NCBI GenBank assembly: GCA_946886365.1
Contig: CAMPIM010000031.1
Coordinates: forward strand, 1-32,533
Direction of reading: 5' to 3'
Source: an uncultured Novosphingobium sp.
Lineage (GTDB): Bacteria; Pseudomonadota; Alphaproteobacteria; Sphingomonadales; Sphingomonadaceae
Length of the DNA stretch: 32,533 nt
Part shown: piece after piece, positions 25,378 through 32,258 of the stretch
Position numbering within the stretch: the first letter of the stretch is position 1
How the letters are laid out: every line of letters starts with the position of its first letter
Position numbers and translations under genes: made by a program
Notes under the pieces: generated by a model
Told to the model about the DNA's origin: nothing
The model's input: only the letters and a program-made list of their open reading frames with translations
Databases searched by the model: none

Positions 25378-25920
25378 CGTCCCCCAATGATGCGCCGCCC
25401 GCTGGCGCCGCCGCCTAAGTCCGGTCCCCGTTACAATGAGTTTATCACCGTGCCCAAGGTGCGCGTGATCGACGACGAAGGCGAAAATCTGGGCGTGATG
25501 TTTACGCAGGAGGCCATGGAGCGCGCTTACGAGATCGGGCTGGACCTGGTCGAAGTATCGCCGACCGCCGATCCGCCGGTTTGCAAGTTTCTGGACATTG
25601 GCAAGTTCAAGTACGAGGCCCAGAAGAAGGCGAATATCGCCCGCAAGACCCAGAAGACGCAGGAACTCAAAGAGATCAAGATGCGTCCGAACATCGACGA
25701 TCATGACTATGATACGAAGATGAAGAAGGTCCATGATTTCATCGGCGATGGCGACAAGGTGAAGATCACCCTGCGCTTCCGCGGTCGCGAATTGTCGCAC
25801 CAACAGCTTGGCATGCAGCTGCTCCAGCGCGTGGCGGAGAATGTCGGCGAGATCGCCAAGGTCGAAGCCTATCCGCGCATGGAAGGCCGCCAGATGCTGA
25901 TGGTGCTGGCGCCGAAATAA
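25375..25920 (+). CDS. infC: Translation initiation factor IF-3
   Basis: Binds the 30S subunit, prevents premature 50S joining and checks the initiator tRNA and start codon. From the proposed ATA start it has 181 aa; from the first ATG, 177. The N-domain carries [26 protein letters not shown] and the conserved [24 protein letters not shown]; a Lys-rich linker helix ([20 protein letters not shown]) leads to the C-domain with [19 protein letters not shown] and [14 protein letters not shown]. It lies 114 bp after thrS, the classical thrS-infC order. rpmI and rplT do not follow here. A terminator comes 28 bp past the stop. Confidence 0.95.
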   Translation: MRPPMMRRPLAPPPKSGPRYNEFITVPKVRVIDDEGENLGVMFTQEAMERAYEIGLDLVEVSPTADPPVCKFLDIGKFKYEAQKKANIARKTQKTQELKEIKMRPNIDDHDYDTKMKKVHDFIGDGDKVKITLRFRGRELSHQQLGMQLLQRVAENVGEIAKVEAYPRMEGRQMLMVLAPK

Positions 25921-25947
25921 GGCCTGCCGGTTTTGGCGGATGCTTTT

Positions 25948-25980
25948 TGGGCGGGGTCTGGGTTCAGGCTCCGCCCATTT
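25948..25980 (+). terminator. Intrinsic terminator after infC
   Basis: TGGGCGG (25948-25954) pairs with CCGCCCA (25971-25977), with partial pairing inside the 16-nt loop, then TTT. It is placed 28 bp after the infC stop. Confidence 0.55.
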
Positions 25981-26238
25981 GCTATTTAAGGCACCGACGC
26001 AGCGGCGATACGCCATCGGCCGTGAAGCATTTCCCGGGATCACATTGATGCGCCGATGAGGATCGACAGCGTGCTCCAGCTGGTTCATGCATAAGGGGCG
26101 GCAAAGGCAAGCCGTGGTTTTGTGGAGCTTTCCGAACCATTGGATCGGAGAGTTCGGCTTTTTTATTCGAAGCGTTCCTCAACCGGGCCGGTGAGCCCGG
26201 CTGGTTGCGGGCCGCGCGAAATGGCAGAGAGGATGCAT
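25981..26238 (+). other. Non-coding stretch upstream of the VOC gene, possible small RNA
   Basis: About 258 bp lie between the infC terminator and the VOC gene without a credible protein gene, tRNA or known RNA that I recognise. A second terminator sits inside it (26132-26164), and the VOC leader contains a stable hairpin (CAACCGGGC/GCCCGG-ct-GGTTG, 26180-26207). Because the infC terminator lies upstream, the second terminator needs another transcript to act on: a small RNA started within about 25981-26130, or infC read-through. Confidence 0.4.
26132..26164 (+). terminator. Orphan intrinsic terminator
   Basis: CCGAAC (26132-26137) / GTTCGG (26152-26157), 14-nt loop, followed by C and six T. 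No coding gene ends before it on this strand other than infC, which has its own terminator. Confidence 0.6.
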
Positions 26239-26622
26239 ATGTTCAGCCACATCATGGTTGGTGCCGACGACATTCAGAAATCCAAGCAATTTTATGACGC
26301 GACGCTGGGCGCTCTGGGTGTGTCGCCGGGTTTCATCGACGACAAGGATCGTGTCTTCTACATGACGCCGACCGGTGCGTTCGCGATTTCCAAGCCGCTC
26401 AACGGTGAACCGGCCTGTGCGGCCAATGGCGGAACTATCGGCTTTTCGGTCTCTTCGCCCGAGCAGGCCGATGCATGGCATGCGGCGGGGATCGCGGCAG
26501 GCGGCACGACTTGCGAAGATCCGCCCGGTGTTCGTGACGGCGGCATGGGCAAATTGTACCTGGCCTATCTGCGCGACCCGGCAGGCAACAAGCTGTGCGT
26601 GCTGCACCAGATGGCGGCCTGA
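26239..26622 (+). CDS. VOC (glyoxalase-fold) family protein
   Basis: A 127-aa single vicinal-oxygen-chelate domain made of two beta-alpha-beta3 modules. The start MFSHIMVGADDIQKSKQFYDATLG and the end YLAYLRDPAGNKLCVLHQ are typical of the glyoxalase/bleomycin-resistance-type subfamily of unknown substrate. Potential metal ligands are His4 and a C-terminal Leu/His region, but the full His-Glu set is not evident. ATG 26239 is chosen because GAGAGG ends 6 nt before it; ATGs at 26221 and 26233 are in frame. It stands alone and converges with the MDR oxidoreductase gene. Confidence 0.88.
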   Translation: MFSHIMVGADDIQKSKQFYDATLGALGVSPGFIDDKDRVFYMTPTGAFAISKPLNGEPACAANGGTIGFSVSSPEQADAWHAAGIAAGGTTCEDPPGVRDGGMGKLYLAYLRDPAGNKLCVLHQMAA

Positions 26623-26680
26623 CGCGACGGGGCTTTTTCAGGAGCGCTGACGTGGCGCTCCTGAACTCCCGCGCTCCAGA

Positions 26681-27793
26681 TCAATTCGGAACGATCAGAT
26701 ATTTCTCGCCGGTGCGCCGGGCATTGTAGGTGAGCACGGCTTCACGGCTGAGCGCTTCGGACAGCGAGATGTGGCCCTTATAGTGGCTGGCGAAGGTGGT
26801 CGTGATGTTGTCCATCACGCGTTGCTTCATCCGTTCGATCGTTTCCGGTCCCGCCTTTTGCAGGAAGGGGAAGAGCAGCCAGCCGCCAACAGACCAGCCA
26901 AACCCAAAGCTGCGCGTCAGGATGGTGGGGGACAGGTCGAGCGCGCCGTAAATATAGGCTTGCTTGGGGCTGTCGGAACCATAGCGGCTATAGGGCGCGT
27001 CCTTGCTGGCGACCTGTTCCATGGCATGCAGTATCTGGCTGACGAGATTACCGCCACCGATCGCGTCGAAGGCGATGGTCGCGCCGGTGGCTGCGATGGC
27101 CGCTTCAAGCCGAGCGGGGAAGTCCTCTGCCGAACTGTTGAGCACATGGTCCGCGCCGATCCCTTCGAGGATCGCCACCTGCGCGTCGTTGCGCACGATG
27201 TTCACCAGCGGAATGCCGTCTTCCTGAGCGATGCGCACCAGCATCTGGCCCAGGTTGGAGGCGGCGGCGGTGTGGACGATGGCCTTGTGCCCTTCCCGCT
27301 TCATGGTTTCTACAAAGCCAAGGGCCGTCATGGGGTTCACGAAGGCGGACGCGCCCTGCTCCGCCGTCACCTCATCGGGCAAGACCATGCAGGCGCGGGC
27401 GTTGACGATGCGATATTGCGCGAACATGCCGCCGCTGATCAGGGCGACGCGCTTGCCCAGCAGGGCCTGAGCTTCCGGGGATTCGCCAGCATTGATGACG
27501 GTGCCAGCCCCTTCATTGCCGATCGTCATGGGCTGACCCACCCGCCCCGCCAGCGCGCGACGGGCGGCGTCGGGCATCTGGGCAACGATCCGGCCTTCGC
27601 TGTAATCAGCATTTTCAAGGTCGGCGGAGGCGAAAAGCAGGGCGAGGTCTGACGGGTTGATGGGTGCCGCTTCTACGCGGACCAGCACCTCGTCCGCCCG
27701 AGGCGGCGGTAGCGTCTCCTCCGCCAGTTCGACGGTCAGCCGACCATCCTCGTCCAAGGTCGATAGAAGCTTCAATCCTTGGATCCGGGTCAT
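26681..27793 (-). CDS. Zinc-independent MDR-family oxidoreductase
   Basis: A 370-aa NAD(P)H-dependent reductase of the medium-chain dehydrogenase/reductase superfamily, closest in layout to quinone/enoyl reductases. The N-terminal GroES-like part shows VRVEAAPINPSDLALLF and GNEGAGTVINAGE. The Rossmann part has HTAAASNLGQMLVRIAQ near 175, where the usual GGVG loop is replaced by AAASNLG, as in many members. The catalytic-zinc Cys/His set of alcohol dehydrogenases is missing. Substrate unknown. AAAGGACA precedes the ATG. It begins 13 bp after msrA, so it belongs to the operon behind the heat-shock-like promoter at 28735-28762, in keeping with a stress role. Confidence 0.9.
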   Translation of the reverse strand: MTRIQGLKLLSTLDEDGRLTVELAEETLPPPRADEVLVRVEAAPINPSDLALLFASADLENADYSEGRIVAQMPDAARRALAGRVGQPMTIGNEGAGTVINAGESPEAQALLGKRVALISGGMFAQYRIVNARACMVLPDEVTAEQGASAFVNPMTALGFVETMKREGHKAIVHTAAASNLGQMLVRIAQEDGIPLVNIVRNDAQVAILEGIGADHVLNSSAEDFPARLEAAIAATGATIAFDAIGGGNLVSQILHAMEQVASKDAPYSRYGSDSPKQAYIYGALDLSPTILTRSFGFGWSVGGWLLFPFLQKAGPETIERMKQRVMDNITTTFASHYKGHISLSEALSREAVLTYNARRTGEKYLIVPN

Positions 27794-27806
27794 GGCTATG
27801 TCCTTT

Positions 27807-28478
27807 TCAGGCTGAGGGGCGGGCGCTGTAGAGGTTGGGGTACATCGCCTTGAACGCGGCGAGCTTGGGCATGTCCCAACGCTTGATATAGGGATGGCGC
27901 GGGTTGCGGGTCAGGAAATCCTGATGATAGGCGTCAGCGGCCTGGAAGCCGGTGAAGCGTTCGACCTTCGTCACGATCGGGTCGCGCCACAGTCCCGCCT
28001 TGTCCAGCTGTGCCAGATACGCGCGAGCGGCCTTGTCCTGCCCCGGAGTGAGGGGGAAGAGTGCGCTGCGATATTGGGTGCCGCGATCGGGACCTTGATA
28101 GTTGAGCGTGGTGGGGTCGGCGATCACCGAAAAGAAGACTCGCAGCAATGTGCCGTAGCTGACCTGCCGGGGATCGTAGGTGACGCGGACGGATTCGGCG
28201 AAACCCGTGTCGCCTTCGCTCACACGGTCATAGTCGACCTTGAGGTTGGCAGGGCCGCCAGAAAAACCGGAGGTGACGAGACGGACGCCCTTGATGTGGG
28301 AAAAGACGCCCTCGACTCCCCAGAAACAGCCGCCAGCAAAAACTGCGGTCTCCAGCTTTCGGGTTGCCGGGGCATCTATCGCGGGTGCCGGAGCGAGGAC
28401 GGGGCGCTCGGCGCGCAGGGGAGAGGCGACGGCGGCGGCCGCAGAGAGGGCGATGAGGAAGGCGTTAAAGGGCCGCAT
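27807..28478 (-). CDS. msrA: Peptide-methionine (S)-S-oxide reductase, exported
   Basis: Reduces the S-epimer of methionine sulfoxide in proteins; 223 aa. A Sec signal peptide (MRPFNAFLIALSAAAAVASPLRA) indicates a periplasmic form. The active site GGCFWG has nucleophile Cys51. Conserved regions SGFSGGPANLKVDYDRVSEGDTGFAE and DRGTQYRSALF follow. It contains no other cysteine, so the usual C-terminal resolving Cys is absent; regeneration must use an external thiol. Its ATG overlaps the stop of the small membrane-protein gene by 14 nt. In-frame continuation to the MDR gene is 13 bp away. Confidence 0.94.
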   Translation of the reverse strand: MRPFNAFLIALSAAAAVASPLRAERPVLAPAPAIDAPATRKLETAVFAGGCFWGVEGVFSHIKGVRLVTSGFSGGPANLKVDYDRVSEGDTGFAESVRVTYDPRQVSYGTLLRVFFSVIADPTTLNYQGPDRGTQYRSALFPLTPGQDKAARAYLAQLDKAGLWRDPIVTKVERFTGFQAADAYHQDFLTRNPRHPYIKRWDMPKLAAFKAMYPNLYSARPSA

Positions 28479-28653
28479 TTGAATTCGCCTCGGGCGCGCT
28501 GTCGGACGCGGCCATGGCCGGGGTCGTCAGGGCCGGAGGATCGGCGAGGTGGAGGGCGAAGACGCCAGCGGACCCGATCACAAACCCGCCGAGAAAGCGA
28601 AGGAACAGGTCGGATTTCAGGAATGCCAGCACGGCCTTCTTCCTTTCTATCAT
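28465..28653 (-). CDS. Small single-pass membrane protein upstream of msrA
   Basis: A 62-aa protein with a basic start (MIERKK), one hydrophobic segment (about residues 17-35, FLRFLGGFVIGSAGVFALHL) and an Ala/Asn/Pro-rich tail, probably periplasmic. I recognise no family. Support comes from its position between the heat-shock-like promoter and msrA, the 14-nt overlap with the msrA start, and the lack of any other way to account for this part of the transcript. It may help anchor or recycle MsrA, which lacks a resolving cysteine, but that is a guess. Confidence 0.6.
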   Translation of the reverse strand: MIERKKAVLAFLKSDLFLRFLGGFVIGSAGVFALHLADPPALTTPAMAASDSAPEANSNAAL

Positions 28654-28717
28654 TTCCCGGAAGGACGGGATTAGCAGTGGGAGGGTTAGCCTTTGGTGAA
28701 CGAGGTGGCCTATCCAG

Positions 28718-28730
28718 TTTCAAATTGAAA
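28718..28730. promoter_or_regulatory. Palindrome at the msrA-operon transcription start
   Basis: TTTCAA-A-TTGAAA is a perfect 6-bp inverted repeat (arms 28718-28723 and 28725-28730), itself within CCaG...tGG, right where transcription from the 28735-28762 promoter should begin. It may be an operator. Confidence 0.4.
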
Positions 28731-28734
28731 TGGG

Positions 28735-28762
28735 ATATAGGCGACCTTGTTCTGGCTGCAAG
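28735..28762 (-). promoter_or_regulatory. Putative RpoH promoter of the msrA operon
   Basis: On the minus strand CTTGCA (28757-28762), 16-bp spacer, CTATAT (28735-28740). The 14 bp CGCCTATATCCCAT (28730-28743) is identical to that upstream of dnaK (1460-1473), and spacer length and distance to the first gene (about 82 vs 87 bp) agree. Confidence 0.55.
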
Positions 28763-28771
28763 ACGGTGTGC

Positions 28772-28793
28772 CGGACGGGAGTCCGTTTTTTTT
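28772..28793 (+). terminator. Plus-strand terminator hairpin without an assigned gene
   Basis: CGGAC (28772-28776), GGGA loop... GTCCG (28781-28785), then eight T (28786-28793). The U-run is only on the plus strand, where no gene precedes it for more than 2 kb. Confidence 0.55.
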
Positions 28794-28861
28794 CGGATAG
28801 ATGAGGGAAACGGCTTGTGTTGCGCTTTTTCCCTTCCACCATTTGCTCCGCAATTGGTCCC

Positions 28862-28886
28862 CCTCCCCATGCTCGGCATGGGGAGG
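28862..28886. repeat. Perfect hairpin downstream of the aminotransferase gene
   Basis: CCTCCCCATG (28862-28871) / CATGGGGAGG (28877-28886), loop CTCGG. It has no T-run on the minus strand, so it is not a standard terminator. It resembles the CCCCTCCC-type hairpins at 18783-18804 and 30312-30333. Confidence 0.5.
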
Positions 28887-28897
28887 ATTAAGGGGAC

Positions 28898-30100
28898 TTA
28901 TTTGAGGGCGGCGCAGGCTTCCTGGATGCGCTTGCACGCCTTGGCCAGAATTTCTTCCGAGGTCGCGTAGCTGATACGGAAGGCGGGCGAGAGGCCGAAG
29001 GCGGCGCCGTGAACGGCGGCGACGCGGGCTTCATCGAGGAAATAGCCGATGAGCTTTTCGTCGGTGTCGATCAGTTGGCCCTTGGGCGTGGTCTTGCCCA
29101 TCAAGCCGCTGGCGTCGGGATAGACGTAGAAGGCGCCTTCGGGCGTCGGGCAGTCAAGGCCGGGCGCGTCGTTCAGCATCGACACGACCATGTCGCGGCG
29201 CTTCTTGAAGGCGGCGTTGCGCTCTTCAAGGAAGTCCTGCTCCCCGGTCAGCGCGGCGACGGCGGCCGCCTGGCTGATCGAGCAGGGGTTCGACGTGGAC
29301 TGCGACTGGAGCTTGCCCATCGCCTTGATGATCCATTCCGGGCCACCGGCGAAACCGATGCGCCAGCCGGTCATCGAGAATGCCTTGGAGCAGCCGTTCA
29401 CGGTCAGGGTGCGGTCGTAAAGGTCCGGGCATACCTGCGCGATGGTCGCGAAGGGGGTCGGCGCGTACCAGACATGTTCGTACATGTCGTCGGTCATGAT
29501 GAGCACATGCGGGTGGCGACGCAGCACTTCGCCCAGGCTCTTCAGCTCATCGGCCGAATAGGCCGCGCCCGAAGGGTTGGAGGGCGAATTCAGGATCAGC
29601 CATTTGGTGCGCGGCGTGATCGCGGCGTCGAGCTGGGCGGCGGTGATCTTGTAGCCCTGGCTCGCGGGACCTTCGACGAAGACGGGCGTGCCGCCCGCGA
29701 AGTTCACGATGTCGGGATAGCTGACCCAATAAGGCGCCGGGATGATGACTTCATCGCCCACGTCGACAGTGGCGACCAGCGCGTTGAACAGCGTGTGCTT
29801 GCCGCCCGAGTTCACGCTGATCTGGCTGCGCTTGTAGGTCAGGCCGTTGTCGCGGTTGAACTTGAAGGCGACCGCGTCCTTGAGGTCGGCGGTGCCATCG
29901 ACGTCCGTGTAGCGGGTCAGGTTCTTGCGAATCGCGGCAATGCCAGCTTCCTTGACGAAGTCGGGCGTGTCGAAATCGGGTTCGCCGGCCGAGAGACCAA
30001 TGACATCGACGCCTTCGGCTTTGAGGGCATTCACACGCGCGCTCATCGCCAGGGTGGCGGAGGGCTGGATGCGACCGAGGGCAGCGGAAGTCTGGCTCAT
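28898..30100 (-). CDS. aspC: Pyridoxal-phosphate aminotransferase, aspartate aminotransferase class I-beta
   Basis: Transfers the amino group of aspartate to 2-oxoglutarate; class I-beta members can also use prephenate. It has 400 aa. The PLP Lys is Lys239 in NGCSKAFSMTGWRIG; other fold-type I marks are GLSAGEPDFDTP near 36, SGGKHTLFNAL near 98, NSPSNPSGAAYS near 171, and Arg in AFRISYA near 377 for the substrate carboxylate. The length and TGWR signature agree fully with the group. ATG 30100 has AAGAG upstream. It is a single gene with a candidate promoter about 50 bp away and intergenic repeats beyond it. Confidence 0.92.
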   Translation of the reverse strand: MSQTSAALGRIQPSATLAMSARVNALKAEGVDVIGLSAGEPDFDTPDFVKEAGIAAIRKNLTRYTDVDGTADLKDAVAFKFNRDNGLTYKRSQISVNSGGKHTLFNALVATVDVGDEVIIPAPYWVSYPDIVNFAGGTPVFVEGPASQGYKITAAQLDAAITPRTKWLILNSPSNPSGAAYSADELKSLGEVLRRHPHVLIMTDDMYEHVWYAPTPFATIAQVCPDLYDRTLTVNGCSKAFSMTGWRIGFAGGPEWIIKAMGKLQSQSTSNPCSISQAAAVAALTGEQDFLEERNAAFKKRRDMVVSMLNDAPGLDCPTPEGAFYVYPDASGLMGKTTPKGQLIDTDEKLIGYFLDEARVAAVHGAAFGLSPAFRISYATSEEILAKACKRIQEACAALK

Positions 30101-30150
30101 CGTGACACTCTTTCTGATGAATAGTGAGTCCGCGCGGGCGGACGCGAGGC

Positions 30151-30179
30151 TCCTTAGTGCGCTATGGCGCGGGGGGCAA
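30151..30179 (-). promoter_or_regulatory. Candidate aspC promoter
   Basis: On the minus strand TTGCCC (30174-30179), 17-bp spacer, TAAGGA (30151-30156), about 50 bp before the ATG. Same form as upstream of secB and rpsT. Confidence 0.42.
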
Positions 30180-30195
30180 CCGCCAGATAGTTTTC

Positions 30196-30270
30196 GTCAT
30201 TCCAGCGGAAGCTGGAATCTGGGGAGGCTTGGTGCGCGTTGGCCTGAGATCCCAGCGTTCGCTGGATGAC
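30196..30270. repeat. Inverted pair of REP-like palindromes
   Basis: Two related units face each other. Unit 1 (30196-30224) is GTCAT followed by the hairpin TTCCAGC-ggaa-GCTGGAA and TCTGGGG. Unit 2 (30243-30270), read on the other strand, is GTCAT followed by CCAGCG-aa-CGCTGG and GATCTCAGG. Their shared layout and opposite orientation are like a BIME. This family of GTCATTCC palindromes is widespread in proteobacterial intergenic DNA. Confidence 0.65.
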
Positions 30271-30301
30271 GGAAGTAAGCCGAGCAGGAGAGGCTGCTGG
30301 C

Positions 30302-30333
30302 CCACCCCCGGCCCCTCCCGCTTGCGGGAGGGG
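30302..30333. repeat. CCCCTCCC-type hairpin downstream of pabC
   Basis: CCCCTCCCGC (30312-30321) / GCGGGAGGGG (30324-30333), 2-nt loop, with a CCACCCCC lead-in. It is a second copy of the hairpin that ends the array before ubiB. It lies 7 bp past the pabC stop and may help stop transcription, although no U-run follows on that strand. Confidence 0.6.
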
Positions 30334-30340
30334 AGAGTTT

Positions 30341-30964
30341 CTACCTTGCGAGAGAGGCCGCGACCATGCCTCGGGCGGCGTTGCCGATGAAGAAGCCGTT
30401 TTCCAAGTCGCGCGGTTTGAGGTCGGCTTCGACCGCTTCGTTCATTTCAATGAGGCTGCGGCGCAGGACGCCGGGTAAGATGCCGCGCGCGAGGGGCGGC
30501 GTCACCAGCTTGTCGCCGCGTTCCACGAAAATGGAGGAGAAGCAGCCTTCGGTGAGGAAGCCTTCTTCGTCGGTCATCAGCACTTCGTAAGTGCCGCCGC
30601 GCTTCAACGCGTCCCGATAGATTGTCCGGTCGGTGGTCTTGTGCGTGAGGCGAAAGTCATCGGTTCGGCTCTTCCGGGGCACGATCGCCACCTGCATGAT
30701 CGCCTGGGGCCAGGTGCGATGTTCGCGCACCTCGATGGCGATGGAGCCGCGCCGCGAGACGAGAAGGCGGAGGCGGCTGCGTTCGCGCAGGCGGAAAGTC
30801 GCGGCCTGTAATTCGTTGCGAACGTCGTGACGGTCGAAGACGAAGTCGAGTGCCGTGGCACTTTCCTTCAGCCGTTCCAGATGCAGCTCCAGCAACCTGA
30901 TACCGTCGACCGGATCGAAAGCCATGGTTTCGAGCAGATCGAACCGTCCGTCATCCAATGACAT
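30341..30964 (-). CDS. pabC: Class IV aminotransferase, probable 4-amino-4-deoxychorismate lyase
   Basis: PLP-dependent lyase that releases pyruvate from aminodeoxychorismate to give p-aminobenzoate for folate. It has 207 aa, shorter than the ~270 aa of E. coli PabC because the N-terminal strands are trimmed: it starts at FDLLETM. The catalytic Lys lies in HKTTDRTIYRDAL near residue 108, Glu of the cofactor site in EGFLTEGCFSSIFVE near 138, and the class IV end motif in PPLARGILPGVLRRSL. It follows pabB after 18 bp on the same strand, which supports the PabC role over D-amino-acid or branched-chain aminotransferase. Confidence 0.87.
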   Translation of the reverse strand: MSLDDGRFDLLETMAFDPVDGIRLLELHLERLKESATALDFVFDRHDVRNELQAATFRLRERSRLRLLVSRRGSIAIEVREHRTWPQAIMQVAIVPRKSRTDDFRLTHKTTDRTIYRDALKRGGTYEVLMTDEEGFLTEGCFSSIFVERGDKLVTPPLARGILPGVLRRSLIEMNEAVEADLKPRDLENGFFIGNAARGMVAASLAR

Positions 30965-30982
30965 CGAAACTATTCAAGCCCC

Positions 30983-32164
30983 CTACTGTCCCGCAGTCGT
31001 CAGGAAGCGCCCCTTGGCCAGGCATTCCGCCCACTCGGATGCCGCATCCGAGTCCGCGACAATGGCCGAACCCAATCCCAGGCGCCCCTCCTTGCTGCCT
31101 TCTTCAACCCAAATCGTGCGAATGGCAACATTGAAGGCAGCGTCTCCGTTCGGATCGATCCAGCCCATGGTGCCGGTATAGATGTCGCGCGGATGTGCCT
31201 CCACTGCATCGATAATTTCCATCGCCCGCACCTTTGGCGCGCCGGTGATCGATCCGCAGGGAAAGAGGACGCGCAGGATATCGACGGGCGACAGGCCCGG
31301 TAGCAGCCGTGCGCGGATGGTCGAGACCATCTGATGCACGGTTGGATAGGTTTCGACATGGAAGAGATCGGGCACGATCACGGTTCCGGCGCGCGACACG
31401 CGGGACAGATCGTTGCGCAGTAGGTCGACGATCATCAGATTTTCCGCGCGCTGCTTGATGTCCTCCTCCAATTCCCGTGCCAGTGCCGCATCGCGGACGG
31501 GGTCGGCGGAGCGAAGGGCGGTGCCCTTCATGGGCCGGGCGGTCAGCTGCCCGCGCACGTTGGTGAAGAAAAGTTCGGGCGAGAAGGAGAGGATATTGTG
31601 GGCGCCGGTGCGGATGATGCCGCCGTAGCCCGCGCGTTGGCGAGGACGGATCGCGGCGTAGAGCGCCATCAGGTCGCCGTCGAAGCGCGCGGCGCAGGGG
31701 AAGGTCAGATTGACCTGATAAATGTCCCCTGCCCGGATATAGTCCTGCACCTGGGCGAAGGCCGCGCGATAAGCCTTTTCATCCACCAGCGGCTGCGGCG
31801 CTTCTATGCTGGCGGTGGCGGGATCGGGTAGCAGATCCGGCATCAGCGCGGGATCGATCAGCCGATGTCCTTCGAACAGGCCGAACCAAAGGAGCGGCAT
31901 GGCGGGCGCGTGGTCGCCTTGACGGAGAGCGATCGGCTGTAGGCGATCCTCCAGCATCAGCCCCGCCTCATAGCTCATGTAACCGGCGACATGGAGGCCC
32001 ATTTCGCCCGCTTCGGCGATGCGGTCGAGGGCGGGCTGCACATCCTCAAGGCAATTGGCGCAGATGATCTCCACCGGGTCACGATAGAGACGCGCGGGCG
32101 CGGGATTGCGCTCTCGCGCATCGTCGAACAGGACAAAGGCTTCGGAGGCACCCGGCAGTCGCAT
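30983..32164 (-). CDS. pabB: Aminodeoxychorismate synthase component I
   Basis: Converts chorismate and ammonia to 4-amino-4-deoxychorismate; 393 aa. The chorismate-binding domain occupies about 125-390: YIRAGDIYQVNLTFP, the catalytic Lys in TARPMKGTALR, LMIVDLLRNDLSRV, FPCGSITGAPKVRAMEII and the end GLGSAIVADSDAASEWAEC. PIAME-type anthranilate synthase features are replaced by the PabB-type SITGAPK and KGT. The short N-terminal half is typical of alphaproteobacterial PabB. The glutaminase partner PabA is not in the window. The pabB-pabC order supports a p-aminobenzoate operon. Confidence 0.93.
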   Translation of the reverse strand: MRLPGASEAFVLFDDARERNPAPARLYRDPVEIICANCLEDVQPALDRIAEAGEMGLHVAGYMSYEAGLMLEDRLQPIALRQGDHAPAMPLLWFGLFEGHRLIDPALMPDLLPDPATASIEAPQPLVDEKAYRAAFAQVQDYIRAGDIYQVNLTFPCAARFDGDLMALYAAIRPRQRAGYGGIIRTGAHNILSFSPELFFTNVRGQLTARPMKGTALRSADPVRDAALARELEEDIKQRAENLMIVDLLRNDLSRVSRAGTVIVPDLFHVETYPTVHQMVSTIRARLLPGLSPVDILRVLFPCGSITGAPKVRAMEIIDAVEAHPRDIYTGTMGWIDPNGDAAFNVAIRTIWVEEGSKEGRLGLGSAIVADSDAASEWAECLAKGRFLTTAGQ

Positions 32165-32258
32165 GGGGGCCGTCTTAACAGCCTTTTGGCGGGGCGAAAG
32201 GGAGGTAGGCGCTTAAACCTGTGTTGCGTGGTCCGCCGCGCCGCCATAAGGGCGACGC

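Noticed and set aside
27894..28970. 358-codon plus-strand frame across msrA and the aspC-msrA gap
   Set aside because: Runs through a promoter, a terminator and part of two minus-strand genes; no protein family resemblance.
29009..30124. Long open frame antisense to the aminotransferase (about 371 codons)
   Set aside because: Gly/Asp/Arg-rich translation typical of the antisense of a high-GC gene; the sense gene has all PLP motifs.
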